Source: Anaerovibrio sp. JC8
GTDB lineage: Bacteria > Bacillota > Negativicutes > Selenomonadales > Selenomonadaceae
Reading direction: 5' to 3'
Length of the DNA: 64,000 nt
Assembly (NCBI RefSeq): GCF_002100115.1
Contig: NZ_ANBM01000012.1
Location: 1-64,000, forward strand
The translations under genes were made by a program, and so were the position numbers. The notes under the pieces were generated by a model that saw only the letters and a list, made by a program, of their open reading frames with translations, did no database searches and was not told where the DNA came from. Positions within the stretch are counted from its first letter, which is position 1. The number at the start of each line of letters is the position of its first letter. Positions 44,040-53,305 of the stretch are shown here, one piece after another.

Positions 44040-44992
44040 TCATTTTCACCTTTTTCCTTATTTTTATCCTGAAGCTCCTCCGCCAGAGTCACCAGCTTCC
44101 GCAGGCGATGATTGACGCAGGACTTGGTCACCAGCAGCATTTCCGCCATCTCGGCCAATGTAGCATCAGGATTGTCCTGACGGCACTGGGCTGTCTTTCT
44201 GAGAGCCTTGGTCAAGCCCTCCAGCTGCCCTGTTTCCTTCAAATAATTTATGCATTCATTTTGATAAATGGCGGCATCCACAGTTTTCTGCAGATTGGCT
44301 GTTTCGCAGTTAACCAGACGGTTAACCTGATTGCGGACCTCCTTGAGGTTGCGGCCGCCTTCAAACTCATCCAGGGATTTTGCGGCTCCGATAATGGACA
44401 GAAAATCCATAATGGCTTCCCCATCCTTCATATAAATGAGGTAATGATTTTTTCTGTCCGTAAATCCCGCCGGAAACCCCATACGCCTCAGTACGCCGGC
44501 AATGGTGTCCGCAAAGCCGTAATTGGAGGTGACCATTTCCAGATGGCACTCCGCCTCCGGCCTGTTGATACTGCCGCCCCCCATGAAGGCCCCCCGCAAA
44601 TAGGCGTGACGGCAGCACACCTTTTTCAGCAGGGCATGGTCCCGGCCCAGGGAGCCCTCGGAATCTCCCAGCATCCCCAGTCTTTCCATCAGGGGTCTTA
44701 CCATGGGAGAGGGTACCACACGTATCATGTATTTATTGTTCTTTTTCAGCCGTTTGCTGCGGGTCACGGTGACCTCAGTCTGAACATCACTGGTGGCTTT
44801 CAACAGGCTCAAGGTCTTTCTGGCTACCGCCGCATTTTCTGTGGCATAGTTGAGCCCCAGTGTCATGGCCGGACCCAATGTAATGGAAGCACCCATACGC
44901 AAAAGTGCTGCCAGCTCTGCGGTCTGGCAGCATAATTTTTTATCCAGTTTATGGGCCAGCTCATTTTTCACATCAGTGGCAAAAGATGGCAT
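44036..44992 (-). CDS. whiA: DNA-binding protein WhiA
   Basis: 318 residues. The N-terminal two-thirds form the degenerate LAGLIDADG homing-endonuclease-like domain (RGAFMGGGSINRPEAECHLEMV), and the C-terminal helix-turn-helix (ATLAEMAEMLLVTKSCVNHRLRKL) binds DNA. WhiA is a Gram-positive regulator linked to division and chromosome segregation. It sits in the conserved rapZ-glmR-whiA order. Confidence 0.93.
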   Translation of the reverse strand: MPSFATDVKNELAHKLDKKLCCQTAELAALLRMGASITLGPAMTLGLNYATENAAVARKTLSLLKATSDVQTEVTVTRSKRLKKNNKYMIRVVPSPMVRPLMERLGMLGDSEGSLGRDHALLKKVCCRHAYLRGAFMGGGSINRPEAECHLEMVTSNYGFADTIAGVLRRMGFPAGFTDRKNHYLIYMKDGEAIMDFLSIIGAAKSLDEFEGGRNLKEVRNQVNRLVNCETANLQKTVDAAIYQNECINYLKETGQLEGLTKALRKTAQCRQDNPDATLAEMAEMLLVTKSCVNHRLRKLVTLAEELQDKNKEKGEND

Positions 44993-45030
44993 ATAAATCT
45001 CACCAAACTTCTAAATATATATAAATAATA

Positions 45031-46344
45031 TTAATACCTCTTGATTTCGTCAAGGCCGGCCTTTATGCCGTAAACCGCCCGCATAACACTGCTGGCCAGC
45101 TTGCGGGAATCATGCTGAATGGCATCCTTGGCACTGATAAGGTCAGCCTTTATGAGGCCAACTCCCAGTGCATTCAGTGCATCTTCATCCACCTCAACAG
45201 GATATGCCCCCTTTTCGGCATACTTGCGGGCCAAATCCTCCGGAACCGGAGTGGAATTTACAATAACGTAATCTATGGCCTGTCTGCCGGCGTGGTCCAA
45301 AATGGCCTTAACGTGCATGGAAGCAGTATAGCCATCGGTTTCCCCCGGCTGGGTCATTACATTGCAGATGTAAATCTTGATGGCCCGGCTGCGGCAAATG
45401 GCATCACCTATGCCCTCTACCAGCAGATTTGGCATGATGCTGGTATAAAGGCTTCCTGGCCCCAGAATAATAGCATTGGCATCACGGATAGCATCAAGGG
45501 AGGACTGTACTGCCTCCACGTGCTCCGGATACAGCTTTACCCTGTGAATCCGCTTATGAACCTCCGGAATATGGGACTCACCACGAACGACGGTGCCATC
45601 CTCCATAATGGCATCCAGCCGTACGTGCTCCTTGCTGGCAGGAAGAACCCGGCCCTTTACCGCCAGAACCTTGGAGGATTCCGTAAGGGCAGTTTCCACA
45701 TCCCCTGTCACCTCCGCCATGGCCGCAATAAACAGATTACCGAAGCTATGACCAGTCAGGGTGCTGTTGCCGCCAAAACGGTGCTGGAACAGCTTTTCCA
45801 TCAAAGGCTCCGTATCCGCCAGGGCCACCAGACAATTTCGCAGATCCCCCGGTGGAATAATTCCCAGCTCTTCACGCAAGCGGCCGGAGGAACCGCCATC
45901 ATCGGCCACAGTAACCACCGCCGTAACATTGGTGGTTACCTCCTTCATGCCGCGGAGCAGCACACTGAGGCCATGACCGCCGCCCACCACTGTGACCGCC
46001 GGTCCCTTGCCCAGCATCCGCTTCTCGTATATAAGGTCCACCAGCTTCTCGGAGCTGGACGGGTACACCACATCAATTACGGACTGAATAATAAACCGGG
46101 CCGCCAAAGCCATGATTACAAAACCGATGACAACCATCAGTGAACCAATAACCGCCGTGGCCGTGTAGGTGTATTCCCCGGAGAAGGTGTAAACAGCCCA
46201 GAAGATGGATTCCTCAATACTATCTATGTATTTGTAGTTGAACATAATTGCTATGCCCAGACTGGCCAGCATAACACCGGCAGCAAACAGCAGCAGCCAG
46301 CGCTTGAACCTCATGCCTGGATACAACCATTTCAAAAAATTCAT
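45031..46344 (-). CDS. GlmR/YvcK family protein with two TM segments
   Basis: 437 residues. It has a CofD-like UDP-sugar-binding fold (VVGGGHGLSVLLRGMK, VADDGGSSGRLREELG, LGPGSLYTSIMPNLLV). YvcK/GlmR controls carbon flow to peptidoglycan precursors. Unlike B. subtilis YvcK it carries an extra N-terminal membrane part of about 100 residues with two hydrophobic segments (LLLFAAGVMLASLGIAIMF and VIGSLMVVIGFVIMALAA), so this form should be membrane tethered. The ATG follows AAGGAG. Confidence 0.92.
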   Translation of the reverse strand: MNFLKWLYPGMRFKRWLLLFAAGVMLASLGIAIMFNYKYIDSIEESIFWAVYTFSGEYTYTATAVIGSLMVVIGFVIMALAARFIIQSVIDVVYPSSSEKLVDLIYEKRMLGKGPAVTVVGGGHGLSVLLRGMKEVTTNVTAVVTVADDGGSSGRLREELGIIPPGDLRNCLVALADTEPLMEKLFQHRFGGNSTLTGHSFGNLFIAAMAEVTGDVETALTESSKVLAVKGRVLPASKEHVRLDAIMEDGTVVRGESHIPEVHKRIHRVKLYPEHVEAVQSSLDAIRDANAIILGPGSLYTSIMPNLLVEGIGDAICRSRAIKIYICNVMTQPGETDGYTASMHVKAILDHAGRQAIDYVIVNSTPVPEDLARKYAEKGAYPVEVDEDALNALGVGLIKADLISAKDAIQHDSRKLASSVMRAVYGIKAGLDEIKRY

Positions 46345-46357
46345 TTCTTGTTACTCC

Positions 46358-47260
46358 TTAGCATTCCTCGCGAACATGCTCCCATACATCGTTTTTCATC
46401 AGGTCACGATGCTCCAGGTTTACCAGATATCCCTTTTCCTTAAGCCGCTCATATATGTGCTTGGCAATAAAGACAGACCGATGCATTCCGCCGGTGCAGC
46501 CCACGGCTATAACCAGCTGATTTTTCCCCTCTTTTTCATACTGGGGCATGAGAAAATCTATCATGTTATCAAGATGCTTCTCAAATTCCTTGGTAACGGG
46601 ATACTGCTCGATGTACTGTCCCACCTCTGGCACCGCACCGCTCTTGTGGCGCATGGACTCCACATAAAACGGATTTGGCAAAAAGCGCACATCAAATACC
46701 AGATCAGCATCCAACGGCATGCCAAACTTGAAGCCGAAGGACATGACATTGGTGCTGAGCTTATCCCCTGGCTTGGTGGCAAAGATATTCAGGATTTTCT
46801 CCTTCAGCTCAATTTTCTTGAGATCTGATGTATCAATAATATAGGTAGCCTTGTTTCTTATAGGAGCCAGTCTCTCACGTTCCTTGGCCACGCCCTCCGG
46901 AATTCTGGAGCTGGGAGCCATGGGATGACGGCGTCTGGTTTCCTTATAGCGGCGAATAATGGCAGCATCAGATGCATCCATAAACAGCATTACATAAGGC
47001 TGATTATCCCGGTCCATAGTCTCCAGCACATGGATAAAGGTATCAAAAAACTCCCGGCTTCTGGTGTCAACTACCAGTACCACCTTGTTTACATGGCCAT
47101 CGGAATGACGGCACAGCTCCGCAAATTTTGGAATAAACACCGGTGGCAGATTGTCGATAACAAAATACCCCACATCCTCCATATAGCGGCATGCCTGGGT
47201 TTTGCCCGCCCCGGACATTCCGGTTACGATAATAAAATCCATTCTTTCATCTCTATCCAT
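46358..47260 (-). CDS. rapZ: RapZ-type nucleotide-binding RNase adapter
   Basis: 300 residues. Walker A GMSGAGKT near the N-terminus, a P-loop ATPase domain, and the C-terminal CTGGMHRSV motif of the RapZ/YvcJ family. In Proteobacteria RapZ guides GlmZ decay; in Firmicutes the role is less clear but linked to the GlmR neighbour and amino-sugar supply. The ATG follows AAGGAGG. It is followed by glmR after 13 bp. Confidence 0.93.
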   Translation of the reverse strand: MDRDERMDFIIVTGMSGAGKTQACRYMEDVGYFVIDNLPPVFIPKFAELCRHSDGHVNKVVLVVDTRSREFFDTFIHVLETMDRDNQPYVMLFMDASDAAIIRRYKETRRRHPMAPSSRIPEGVAKERERLAPIRNKATYIIDTSDLKKIELKEKILNIFATKPGDKLSTNVMSFGFKFGMPLDADLVFDVRFLPNPFYVESMRHKSGAVPEVGQYIEQYPVTKEFEKHLDNMIDFLMPQYEKEGKNQLVIAVGCTGGMHRSVFIAKHIYERLKEKGYLVNLEHRDLMKNDVWEHVREEC

Positions 47261-47286
47261 AACAGCCTCCTTGTTTAATCAGCCTG

Positions 47287-48084
47287 TTAGTCAAGACAGA
47301 ATCTTTCAATGGCCTCTGCAACACCATCATGGTCACAGTCTGCCACCTCATATCCTGCTATTTTCTTCACATTTTCGTTGGCATTGCCCATGGCCACCCC
47401 AAAGCCTGCCGCCTCAATCATGGTGAGGTCGTTGTTGGAATCACCGATGGCCAGCACGGACTCCATTGGAATGTTATACTTCTCTGCCAGCCGGGCAATG
47501 GCCGAGGCCTTGTTTACCCCCGGCTTAATGAGCTCTATGTAAATATGGGTAGACTTTACTGCCACGATTCTGTCCCCAAACTTATTGGAAACCTCTTCCA
47601 CTATCTGGTCGCCCTTCTCCGAATTATCTGCAATAATCAGCAGCTTGGGCACCTTGTTCATATATTTCGGAAGGTCATCTCCCACTGCATGGCCCTCAAC
47701 CCCTGCCGAACCACGGTAAAGGGTGGATTTGTCATTTTCCTCCCGATAGTAGAGCTTATCATCGCTGTACACCTGGATATAAAGCCCCTTTGACTCCGCA
47801 AAGGCCACCAATTCCTCCACAAGGCCCCGGTCCAGATAGGAGGCAAACAGCTCCTCCCCCTCCAGAGTCTTGATCAGGGCTCCATTATAGGTAATAACCG
47901 GCACATTAACTCCCAAATCCTTCACATAGGGCAGGGCAGAAATATGCATGCGGCCAGTGGCAATGGTGAAGATAACTCCCGCCTCCACGGCCTTCTTAAT
48001 GGCCTTTTTGACTCCCTCATTAATCTGGCGCTGACTATTCAGCAGGGTACCATCCATATCTGTAACAAAGAGCTTTGCTTTCAT
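47287..48084 (-). CDS. Cof-type HAD hydrolase
   Basis: 265 residues. HAD motif I FVTDMDGTLLNS, motif II TIATGR, a C2B cap, and motif III/IV GDSNNDLTMIEAAG. A cytoplasmic phosphatase of the Cof/YbjI type, probably acting on sugar phosphates or flavin nucleotides; the substrate cannot be predicted. The ATG follows GAAAGG. It lies 28 bp after the PBP gene and 26 bp before rapZ. Confidence 0.92.
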   Translation of the reverse strand: MKAKLFVTDMDGTLLNSQRQINEGVKKAIKKAVEAGVIFTIATGRMHISALPYVKDLGVNVPVITYNGALIKTLEGEELFASYLDRGLVEELVAFAESKGLYIQVYSDDKLYYREENDKSTLYRGSAGVEGHAVGDDLPKYMNKVPKLLIIADNSEKGDQIVEEVSNKFGDRIVAVKSTHIYIELIKPGVNKASAIARLAEKYNIPMESVLAIGDSNNDLTMIEAAGFGVAMGNANENVKKIAGYEVADCDHDGVAEAIERFCLD

Positions 48085-48112
48085 AAATATTATCCTTTCA
48101 TAGTCACACCAT

Positions 48113-50089
48113 TTACGGCGTGAAGTAAACCGTCACACTGCTTCCCGGCTCCACCACTGTATTGGCGGGGATACTCTGGCCCGAGGAAAGCCCCGTGCCC
48201 TGAATGTTCATGCCCAGGCCCATTTCGCCCAGCTTCTGGGAAACCTCCCTTATGCTCATGCCCCTAAGGTCAGGCATTATCTGTTTGCCCGGCGGAGCAG
48301 TTTTCACTGCCGGCTGCGGAGCCTTTTGGCCGTGTTCCTTGTCCATATCCGCAAACGGGTCCGAGGATGGCTCAATATGCTTGTAGCGAAGGAGCTGGGA
48401 AAAGATTTCCCCTGCTACCGGTGCCGCAATCTGGCCGCCGTAGAAAGCACCCGCACTAGGATCATCAATAATAACCAGAACCACCAGCTGTGGGTCCTCC
48501 ACCGGTGCAAAGCCACAGAAGGAGGCTATGTAGCGGCCATCCATATAACCGGCAGTATCCTTGTTAATCTTTTGGGCTGTACCGGTCTTGCCTGCAACCC
48601 GATAACCCTTGACCTGGGCCTTCTGGCCGCCACCGGTGGCAACTACCTGCTCCAGCAGCCCCATAAGGGTCTTGTCAGTGGCCGAGCTTAATACCCGGCG
48701 CACCTCCTCACGGCCATTTTCCTTATACATGGAGCCATCGGCATTGGTAATATTCTTCACAATATGAGGCTTCAGCAGCACACCGTCATTGGCAATGGCG
48801 GACATGGCCGTTACCAGCTGCAGCGGTGTTACCGCAATACTCTGGCCGATGGACATGGTGGCTATATCAGAGTCCAGCATTTTATCTGTTTCAAACAGCA
48901 TGCCGGAGGCCTCTCCCGGCAGCTCCACTCCCGTCGGCTCACCAAAGCCAAACTTGCGGGCATATTCATTGAGCTTTTCACCTGTCAAAATCTGGCCAAT
49001 CATGGCAAAACAGGTGTTGATGGAATTCTTAACAATATCAGTGAAGGTTACAGTACCAAAGCTCTCACCGTTCCAGTTCTGAATGTGCTTTTCCGACACA
49101 GTAATCCGGCCCGGGTCATAGAAGCTCTGGTCAGGAGTTACAACCCCCTCCTCCAGGGCCGCCCCGGCCACAATGGACTTAAAGGTGGAGCCCGGCTCGT
49201 AAATATCCGACACGGCACGGTTTTTAATGGCATCCATGCTGAAGTCCCCAAATTTATTTGGGTTGTAGCTTGGACGGGACGCCATGGCCAGTATTTCACC
49301 GTTTTTAGGATCCATGACAATGGCCGTAACATTCTGAGGCTGATTCTCCACCATGGCCTTGTCAAGAACCTGTTCCACAATAAACTGCATGGTGGCATCA
49401 ATAGTCAGGGTAACGGTCTTGCAGTTGTCACCCCTGTATCGCTGCTGTGACAGGGAGAAAATGGAATCAAAGATGGTCCGCCCACGCATATCTGTCAGGA
49501 CATCATCCTCCTGAACATCCCCCTTTACTATGCTGTCCATGGAATACTCCAGCCCCTCCAGGCCCTTGTCCTCCATGCCGATAAAGCCAATGATGTTGGC
49601 CGCCAGCATATCATTTGGATAGTAGCGCTTTACCTCGTCATCCATCCACATGCACTCATAGCCCTTGTCCTTCTTCAGCTGGTTGATAGCCGCCTCCTCA
49701 TTACTTTCCAGGCCATGCTTTACAGCATAATAGGCACCGCCCTCACGAATACGGCTGGCAATGGTTTCCGCCGGAATATTGATGATAGGACTCAGCTCAG
49801 CGGCCAGGACCTGAATATTCTCCTCGCCGCCCACCTTGTCGGGCCTTATAACCAGCAGCTTTGCTATGCGGCTGATGGCCAGCTCCCGGCCGTTGCGGTC
49901 CAGAATCTTCCCCCGGGGGGACTGGCGCACAACATTGTCCTTGGCAATATTCATTATCTTCTGTTCCATCTCACTGTGCTGAATTACCTGCAAAATAAAA
50001 TATCTGCCAATGGTAATAACAAACAGAAGCATGATACCAGCAGTAAGCCAATTTATATTTCTAAGAATTTTTGCCTGTTTATTTTTCAT
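48113..50089 (-). CDS. Class B penicillin-binding protein, SpoVD/FtsI-like
   Basis: 658 residues. One N-terminal TM anchor (LTAGIMLLFVITIGRYFILQV), a dimerisation domain and a transpeptidase domain with STFK (active Ser), SIN and KTG motifs, then one PASTA domain at the C-terminus (MPDLRGMSIREVSQKLGEMG to the end). It cross-links peptidoglycan, probably at the division septum or, in a sporulating relative, in the spore cortex. No other dcw genes are adjacent. Confidence 0.92.
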   Translation of the reverse strand: MKNKQAKILRNINWLTAGIMLLFVITIGRYFILQVIQHSEMEQKIMNIAKDNVVRQSPRGKILDRNGRELAISRIAKLLVIRPDKVGGEENIQVLAAELSPIINIPAETIASRIREGGAYYAVKHGLESNEEAAINQLKKDKGYECMWMDDEVKRYYPNDMLAANIIGFIGMEDKGLEGLEYSMDSIVKGDVQEDDVLTDMRGRTIFDSIFSLSQQRYRGDNCKTVTLTIDATMQFIVEQVLDKAMVENQPQNVTAIVMDPKNGEILAMASRPSYNPNKFGDFSMDAIKNRAVSDIYEPGSTFKSIVAGAALEEGVVTPDQSFYDPGRITVSEKHIQNWNGESFGTVTFTDIVKNSINTCFAMIGQILTGEKLNEYARKFGFGEPTGVELPGEASGMLFETDKMLDSDIATMSIGQSIAVTPLQLVTAMSAIANDGVLLKPHIVKNITNADGSMYKENGREEVRRVLSSATDKTLMGLLEQVVATGGGQKAQVKGYRVAGKTGTAQKINKDTAGYMDGRYIASFCGFAPVEDPQLVVLVIIDDPSAGAFYGGQIAAPVAGEIFSQLLRYKHIEPSSDPFADMDKEHGQKAPQPAVKTAPPGKQIMPDLRGMSIREVSQKLGEMGLGMNIQGTGLSSGQSIPANTVVEPGSSVTVYFTP

Positions 50090-50228
50090 TATACTTCTCC
50101 AAATTTATACTATTCTAACTTATTATTTTACACCAATATAGAACAAATGCCAAAACTTAACGTAAACAAAATAAAATGTCAGAATTAATTGTTTTTAAAG
50201 AATTTTTTTACGATTTTGAAGATAAAAG

Positions 50229-50258
50229 TTTACTTTTATATCTTTTCGCTGGTATAAT
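50229..50258 (+). promoter_or_regulatory. Promoter of the Lrp-family gene
   Basis: TTTACT (50229-50234), 18-nt spacer, TATAAT (50253-50258), about 25 bp before the start codon. Confidence 0.65.
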
Positions 50259-50282
50259 GTAGCTAGAATGGTGGTGTGAAAA

Positions 50283-50729
50283 ATGGATGATATTGATAAG
50301 AAGATTCTTAAACGCCTGCAAGAAAATGCCCGTGTCACAATTTCAGTTTTGAGTTCGGAGATTTCCCTCTCCATGCCAGCTATCAGTGAACGTTTGAAAA
50401 AGCTGGAAGCTTCCGGTGTCATTAAGCAGTATACCGCTATTTTAAATCCTGAGCTTGTTGACAAGCAGCTTATGGCTCTGGTTTTCCTCAGCTTTGATAA
50501 CCCTAGCCATGGTGACAGCTTCAAAGATTTTGTAGTTGGTGAGACCGATATCAAGGAATGCTTCTACATCACTGGTGACTTTGATTATTCATTGAAGATT
50601 ATCACTCAAAACACAACTACCCTGGAAGGCCTGCTGACGCGCATTAAGGAACAGGCCGGTGTCATTAAGACACAGACTATCGTGGTGCTGTCATCTATTA
50701 TTGACAGACCGTCCGTAACCGTAGAGTAA
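50283..50729 (+). CDS. Lrp/AsnC family transcriptional regulator
   Basis: 148 residues. An N-terminal winged helix-turn-helix (DDIDKKILKRLQENARVTIS, SEISLSMPAISERLKKLEASGVI) is followed by an RAM ligand-binding domain with the FYITGDFDYSLKI strand. It probably senses an amino acid. The short upstream gap and its position divergent from the PBP gene give no target. The ATG follows GGTGGTG. Confidence 0.92.
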   Translation: MDDIDKKILKRLQENARVTISVLSSEISLSMPAISERLKKLEASGVIKQYTAILNPELVDKQLMALVFLSFDNPSHGDSFKDFVVGETDIKECFYITGDFDYSLKIITQNTTTLEGLLTRIKEQAGVIKTQTIVVLSSIIDRPSVTVE

Positions 50730-50742
50730 ATCCAATATGTTA

Positions 50743-50775
50743 AAAATGGGACTGCCTTGGGCAGCCCCATTTTTT
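50743..50775. terminator. Bidirectional terminator between lrp-like gene and rlmH
   Basis: AAAATGGG-A-CTGCC / GGCAG-CCCCATTTT with a TTG loop; T-run on the plus side and complementary A-run for the minus-strand rlmH transcript. Confidence 0.75.
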
Positions 50776-50785
50776 ATTTCTTAAT

Positions 50786-51265
50786 TTACCAGTGATACTT
50801 CTCTCCACGGTTAATCTTGAAGGCCCGATAGATCTGCTCTACCAAAAGCAAGCGTACCATCTGGTGGGTAAAGGTCATCCTTGAAAAGCTGAGGAGCATA
50901 TCCGCCGCCCCCCGGACCTCCGATGAAAGTCCAAAGGCACCTCCTATGAGGAAGGTGATGTTGCTCTTGCCCTCCAGCCCCAGCTTGTCTATCTTGGCTG
51001 CCAGCTCCTCGGAGGACAGTTCCTTGCCGTATACATCCAATACAATAAGGTAGCTTCCCTCCGGCACCTGCTTCAGCAGCCGCTGGCCCTCCTGGGTCAG
51101 GGTCTGCTGCTTTTCTGCCTCGGAAGGATTATCCTTCATCTTTTCCTCATTGATTTCAATAATCTTCACATTGGCGAAGGGACCCAGCCGCTTCATAAAC
51201 TCGTTGATGCCTTCAGTGAGATACTTCTCCTTGATTTTGCCCGCGGTGACAATGTTGATTTTCAT
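50786..51265 (-). CDS. rlmH: 23S rRNA pseudouridine-1915 N3-methyltransferase
   Basis: 159 residues, the standard RlmH length. SPOUT-fold motifs: FLIGGAFGLS (SAM-binding knot) and the C-terminal MTFTHQMVRLLLVEQIYRAF with terminal GEKYHW. It methylates a pseudouridine in helix 69 of the large subunit rRNA. It follows htrA by 6 bp in the conserved walJ-htrA-rlmH order. Confidence 0.96.
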   Translation of the reverse strand: MKINIVTAGKIKEKYLTEGINEFMKRLGPFANVKIIEINEEKMKDNPSEAEKQQTLTQEGQRLLKQVPEGSYLIVLDVYGKELSSEELAAKIDKLGLEGKSNITFLIGGAFGLSSEVRGAADMLLSFSRMTFTHQMVRLLLVEQIYRAFKINRGEKYHW

Positions 51266-51271
51266 TCTGCA

Positions 51272-52363
51272 TCAACCCTCAGTCGGCTGGGCATCCAGGG
51301 TAACATTGACGGTCTTGGTGCTGCCGTTGGATTCATACTTAATCTCCACGGTTTCTCCTACCTTGTGGGCAGTAATGGCTGCTCTCAGCTCACCTACGGT
51401 ATTGACCTCAGTGCCACCTACGGCCAGAATGATGTCACCACGGTGGAAGCCAGCCCGGCCGGCAGGACCCTCCAGGGTTACACTATAGATATACACACCC
51501 TTGTCGACGTTCAGGATATAACCCTGACGGGCAGCGGATTCCTTGTCGAATACACTTACCCCGAGATATGGACGGGTTACCCGGCCATTGGTCATGAGCT
51601 CTTCCACTACTTCCCGTACAGTGTTGATAGGAATGGCAAAGCCCATGCCCTCTACTGCATTGGTAACGATTTTCTGGGAATTGATGCCGATAACCTTGCC
51701 ATCTGCATTTACCAGGGCACCGCCGGAGTTGCCCGGATTAATGGCTGCATCGGTCTGAATGAGCTTCATGTTGCTTTCGCCCTTGTTAAGTACGCGGTTT
51801 ACGGCGCTGATTACACCGGTGGTAACACTGCCCTGGAATTCCAGACCCATTGGGTTGCCGATGGCAATGGCAGGCTCACCCACCATAATATCATCGGAAT
51901 CACCAAACTCTGCTGCCGGCAGATCATTGGCATCCACCTTTACCACGGCCAAATCAGTGATTTCATCGGCACCTACCAGCTTGCCGTTCAGTGTACGGCC
52001 GTCGGAAAGGGAAACGATAATCTCCTTGGCACCGTCAATTACGTGATTATTGGTAACGATATAACCATCCTTGCGGAAAATTACGCCGGAGCCATAGCCC
52101 TCCACATCACGAAGGTTGAAGAAGAAATCTCTGGTCACTGCTTTATTGGTAATGCCTACCACAGCCGGGCCCACGGTCTTGGCCGCCCGGACAACCGGTG
52201 TATTTCTGGCATCGGATACGTTGCTGCTGTAGCTTGGGCTGGAGGCCGGAATACCTTCGGCAGCATTGGAATTACCACATCCACTCAGCATTACGGAGCC
52301 TGCCACCAGCAATCCCATAACTGCAGGCAGACATGCTTTCAAAATTTTACCCTTTGTAATCAT
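51272..52363 (-). CDS. HtrA/DegP-like serine protease with lipobox
   Basis: 363 residues. The chymotrypsin-like triad is visible: His in VTNNHVIDGA, Asp in ITDLAVVKVD and Ser in NPGNSGGALV. One PDZ domain occupies the C-terminal third (VYIYSVTLEGPAGRAGFHRGDIIL). The N-terminus has a signal ending VMLSGC, a lipobox with Cys at residue 29, so it may be a lipoprotein rather than TM-anchored as in B. subtilis. Extracytoplasmic protein quality control is the expected role. The ATG follows GGAGGGAG. Confidence 0.92.
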   Translation of the reverse strand: MITKGKILKACLPAVMGLLVAGSVMLSGCGNSNAAEGIPASSPSYSSNVSDARNTPVVRAAKTVGPAVVGITNKAVTRDFFFNLRDVEGYGSGVIFRKDGYIVTNNHVIDGAKEIIVSLSDGRTLNGKLVGADEITDLAVVKVDANDLPAAEFGDSDDIMVGEPAIAIGNPMGLEFQGSVTTGVISAVNRVLNKGESNMKLIQTDAAINPGNSGGALVNADGKVIGINSQKIVTNAVEGMGFAIPINTVREVVEELMTNGRVTRPYLGVSVFDKESAARQGYILNVDKGVYIYSVTLEGPAGRAGFHRGDIILAVGGTEVNTVGELRAAITAHKVGETVEIKYESNGSTKTVNVTLDAQPTEG

Positions 52364-52390
52364 TTTTCTCCCTCCAAAATATAAATTATG

Positions 52391-53152
52391 TTAAAATTCC
52401 ACACTGACACATCTGTCCTGGGCAGTGAGTATAAGCTCCATATTTTTTACCCCCTGCTGGTCAAGAATCTGCTTTACAGTATTCATTGCCAAATCAGGCA
52501 GATTATTGGACTCACTGAGATGGGCCAGCAAAACCTTTTGTGGTCTTTGTTTTAGATGTACCAGAGTCCAGGCCGTATCCATATTGGACAGATGGCCCCG
52601 GTTGCTTAGTATGCGCTGCTTTAACGGCCAAGGATATTCGCCGTTTTTCAGCATATCCACATCGTGATTGGCTTCCAGAATCATTACCCTGGCGGATTCC
52701 AGCTCCTGCCGCAGGGTGCTGTCCACAAACCCCATGTCAGTGGCCACCACGCATTTTACGCTGCCCATAATAGAATAGCCCACCGGGTCTGCCGCATCAT
52801 GGGGGATTCCAAAAGCCTTAACGGTCAGCTTGTTTATCCTGACCCTGTCCATAATCGGATTAATGCACTCCTGAGGAAGCTCCCCGTAGCAGTTCATGGC
52901 CCGAAAGGTTTCCGGACGGCTGTAAACCGGTACACCGTATTTTTTTGTCAAGGTAGCAAGTCCCTTAATATGGTCACTGTGCTCATGGGTGATAAACACC
53001 CCATCCAAATCTTCTATAGAATAGCCTATATTGCCAAGCTCCTGCTTTATTCGCCTGGCACTGATACCAGCGTCTACCAGAATGTGGCTGCCCTCCATTT
53101 CAATGAAGGTGCAATTGCCCTTGCTGCCGCTGGCCAAAACCGAAACCTGCAT
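52391..53152 (-). CDS. MBL-fold hydrolase, WalJ/YycJ-like
   Basis: 253 residues of the metallo-beta-lactamase fold. Metal motif FITHEHSDHIKGL, plus the start VSVLASGSKGNCTFIE typical of YycJ/WalJ. Relatives are tied to the WalRK cell-wall regulon or DNA repair; the exact reaction is not settled. No walRK genes are seen upstream, since a Fur-type gene lies there instead. The ATG follows AGGAGG. Confidence 0.9.
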   Translation of the reverse strand: MQVSVLASGSKGNCTFIEMEGSHILVDAGISARRIKQELGNIGYSIEDLDGVFITHEHSDHIKGLATLTKKYGVPVYSRPETFRAMNCYGELPQECINPIMDRVRINKLTVKAFGIPHDAADPVGYSIMGSVKCVVATDMGFVDSTLRQELESARVMILEANHDVDMLKNGEYPWPLKQRILSNRGHLSNMDTAWTLVHLKQRPQKVLLAHLSESNNLPDLAMNTVKQILDQQGVKNMELILTAQDRCVSVEF

Positions 53153-53251
53153 CTTTCCTCCTATAAGGCAAGTATAAGAATCCCTGCTGAAAATATTCTG
53201 TAAATATTATTAGTTTTTCCTTAGAACCTCATATACCATAACAAAAAAGCG

Positions 53252-53295
53252 AAAAAAGGTCAAAGAAAAGGACAGGGCTGTATGTAGCCCTGTCC
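53252..53295 (-). terminator. Terminator of the Fur/PerR-type gene
   Basis: GGACAGGGCT (53295-53286) with AGCCCTGTCC (53279-53270), 6-nt loop, then TTTTCTTTGACCTTTTTT on the minus strand. Confidence 0.75.
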
Positions 53296-53305
53296 CCATA
53301 GCTTA

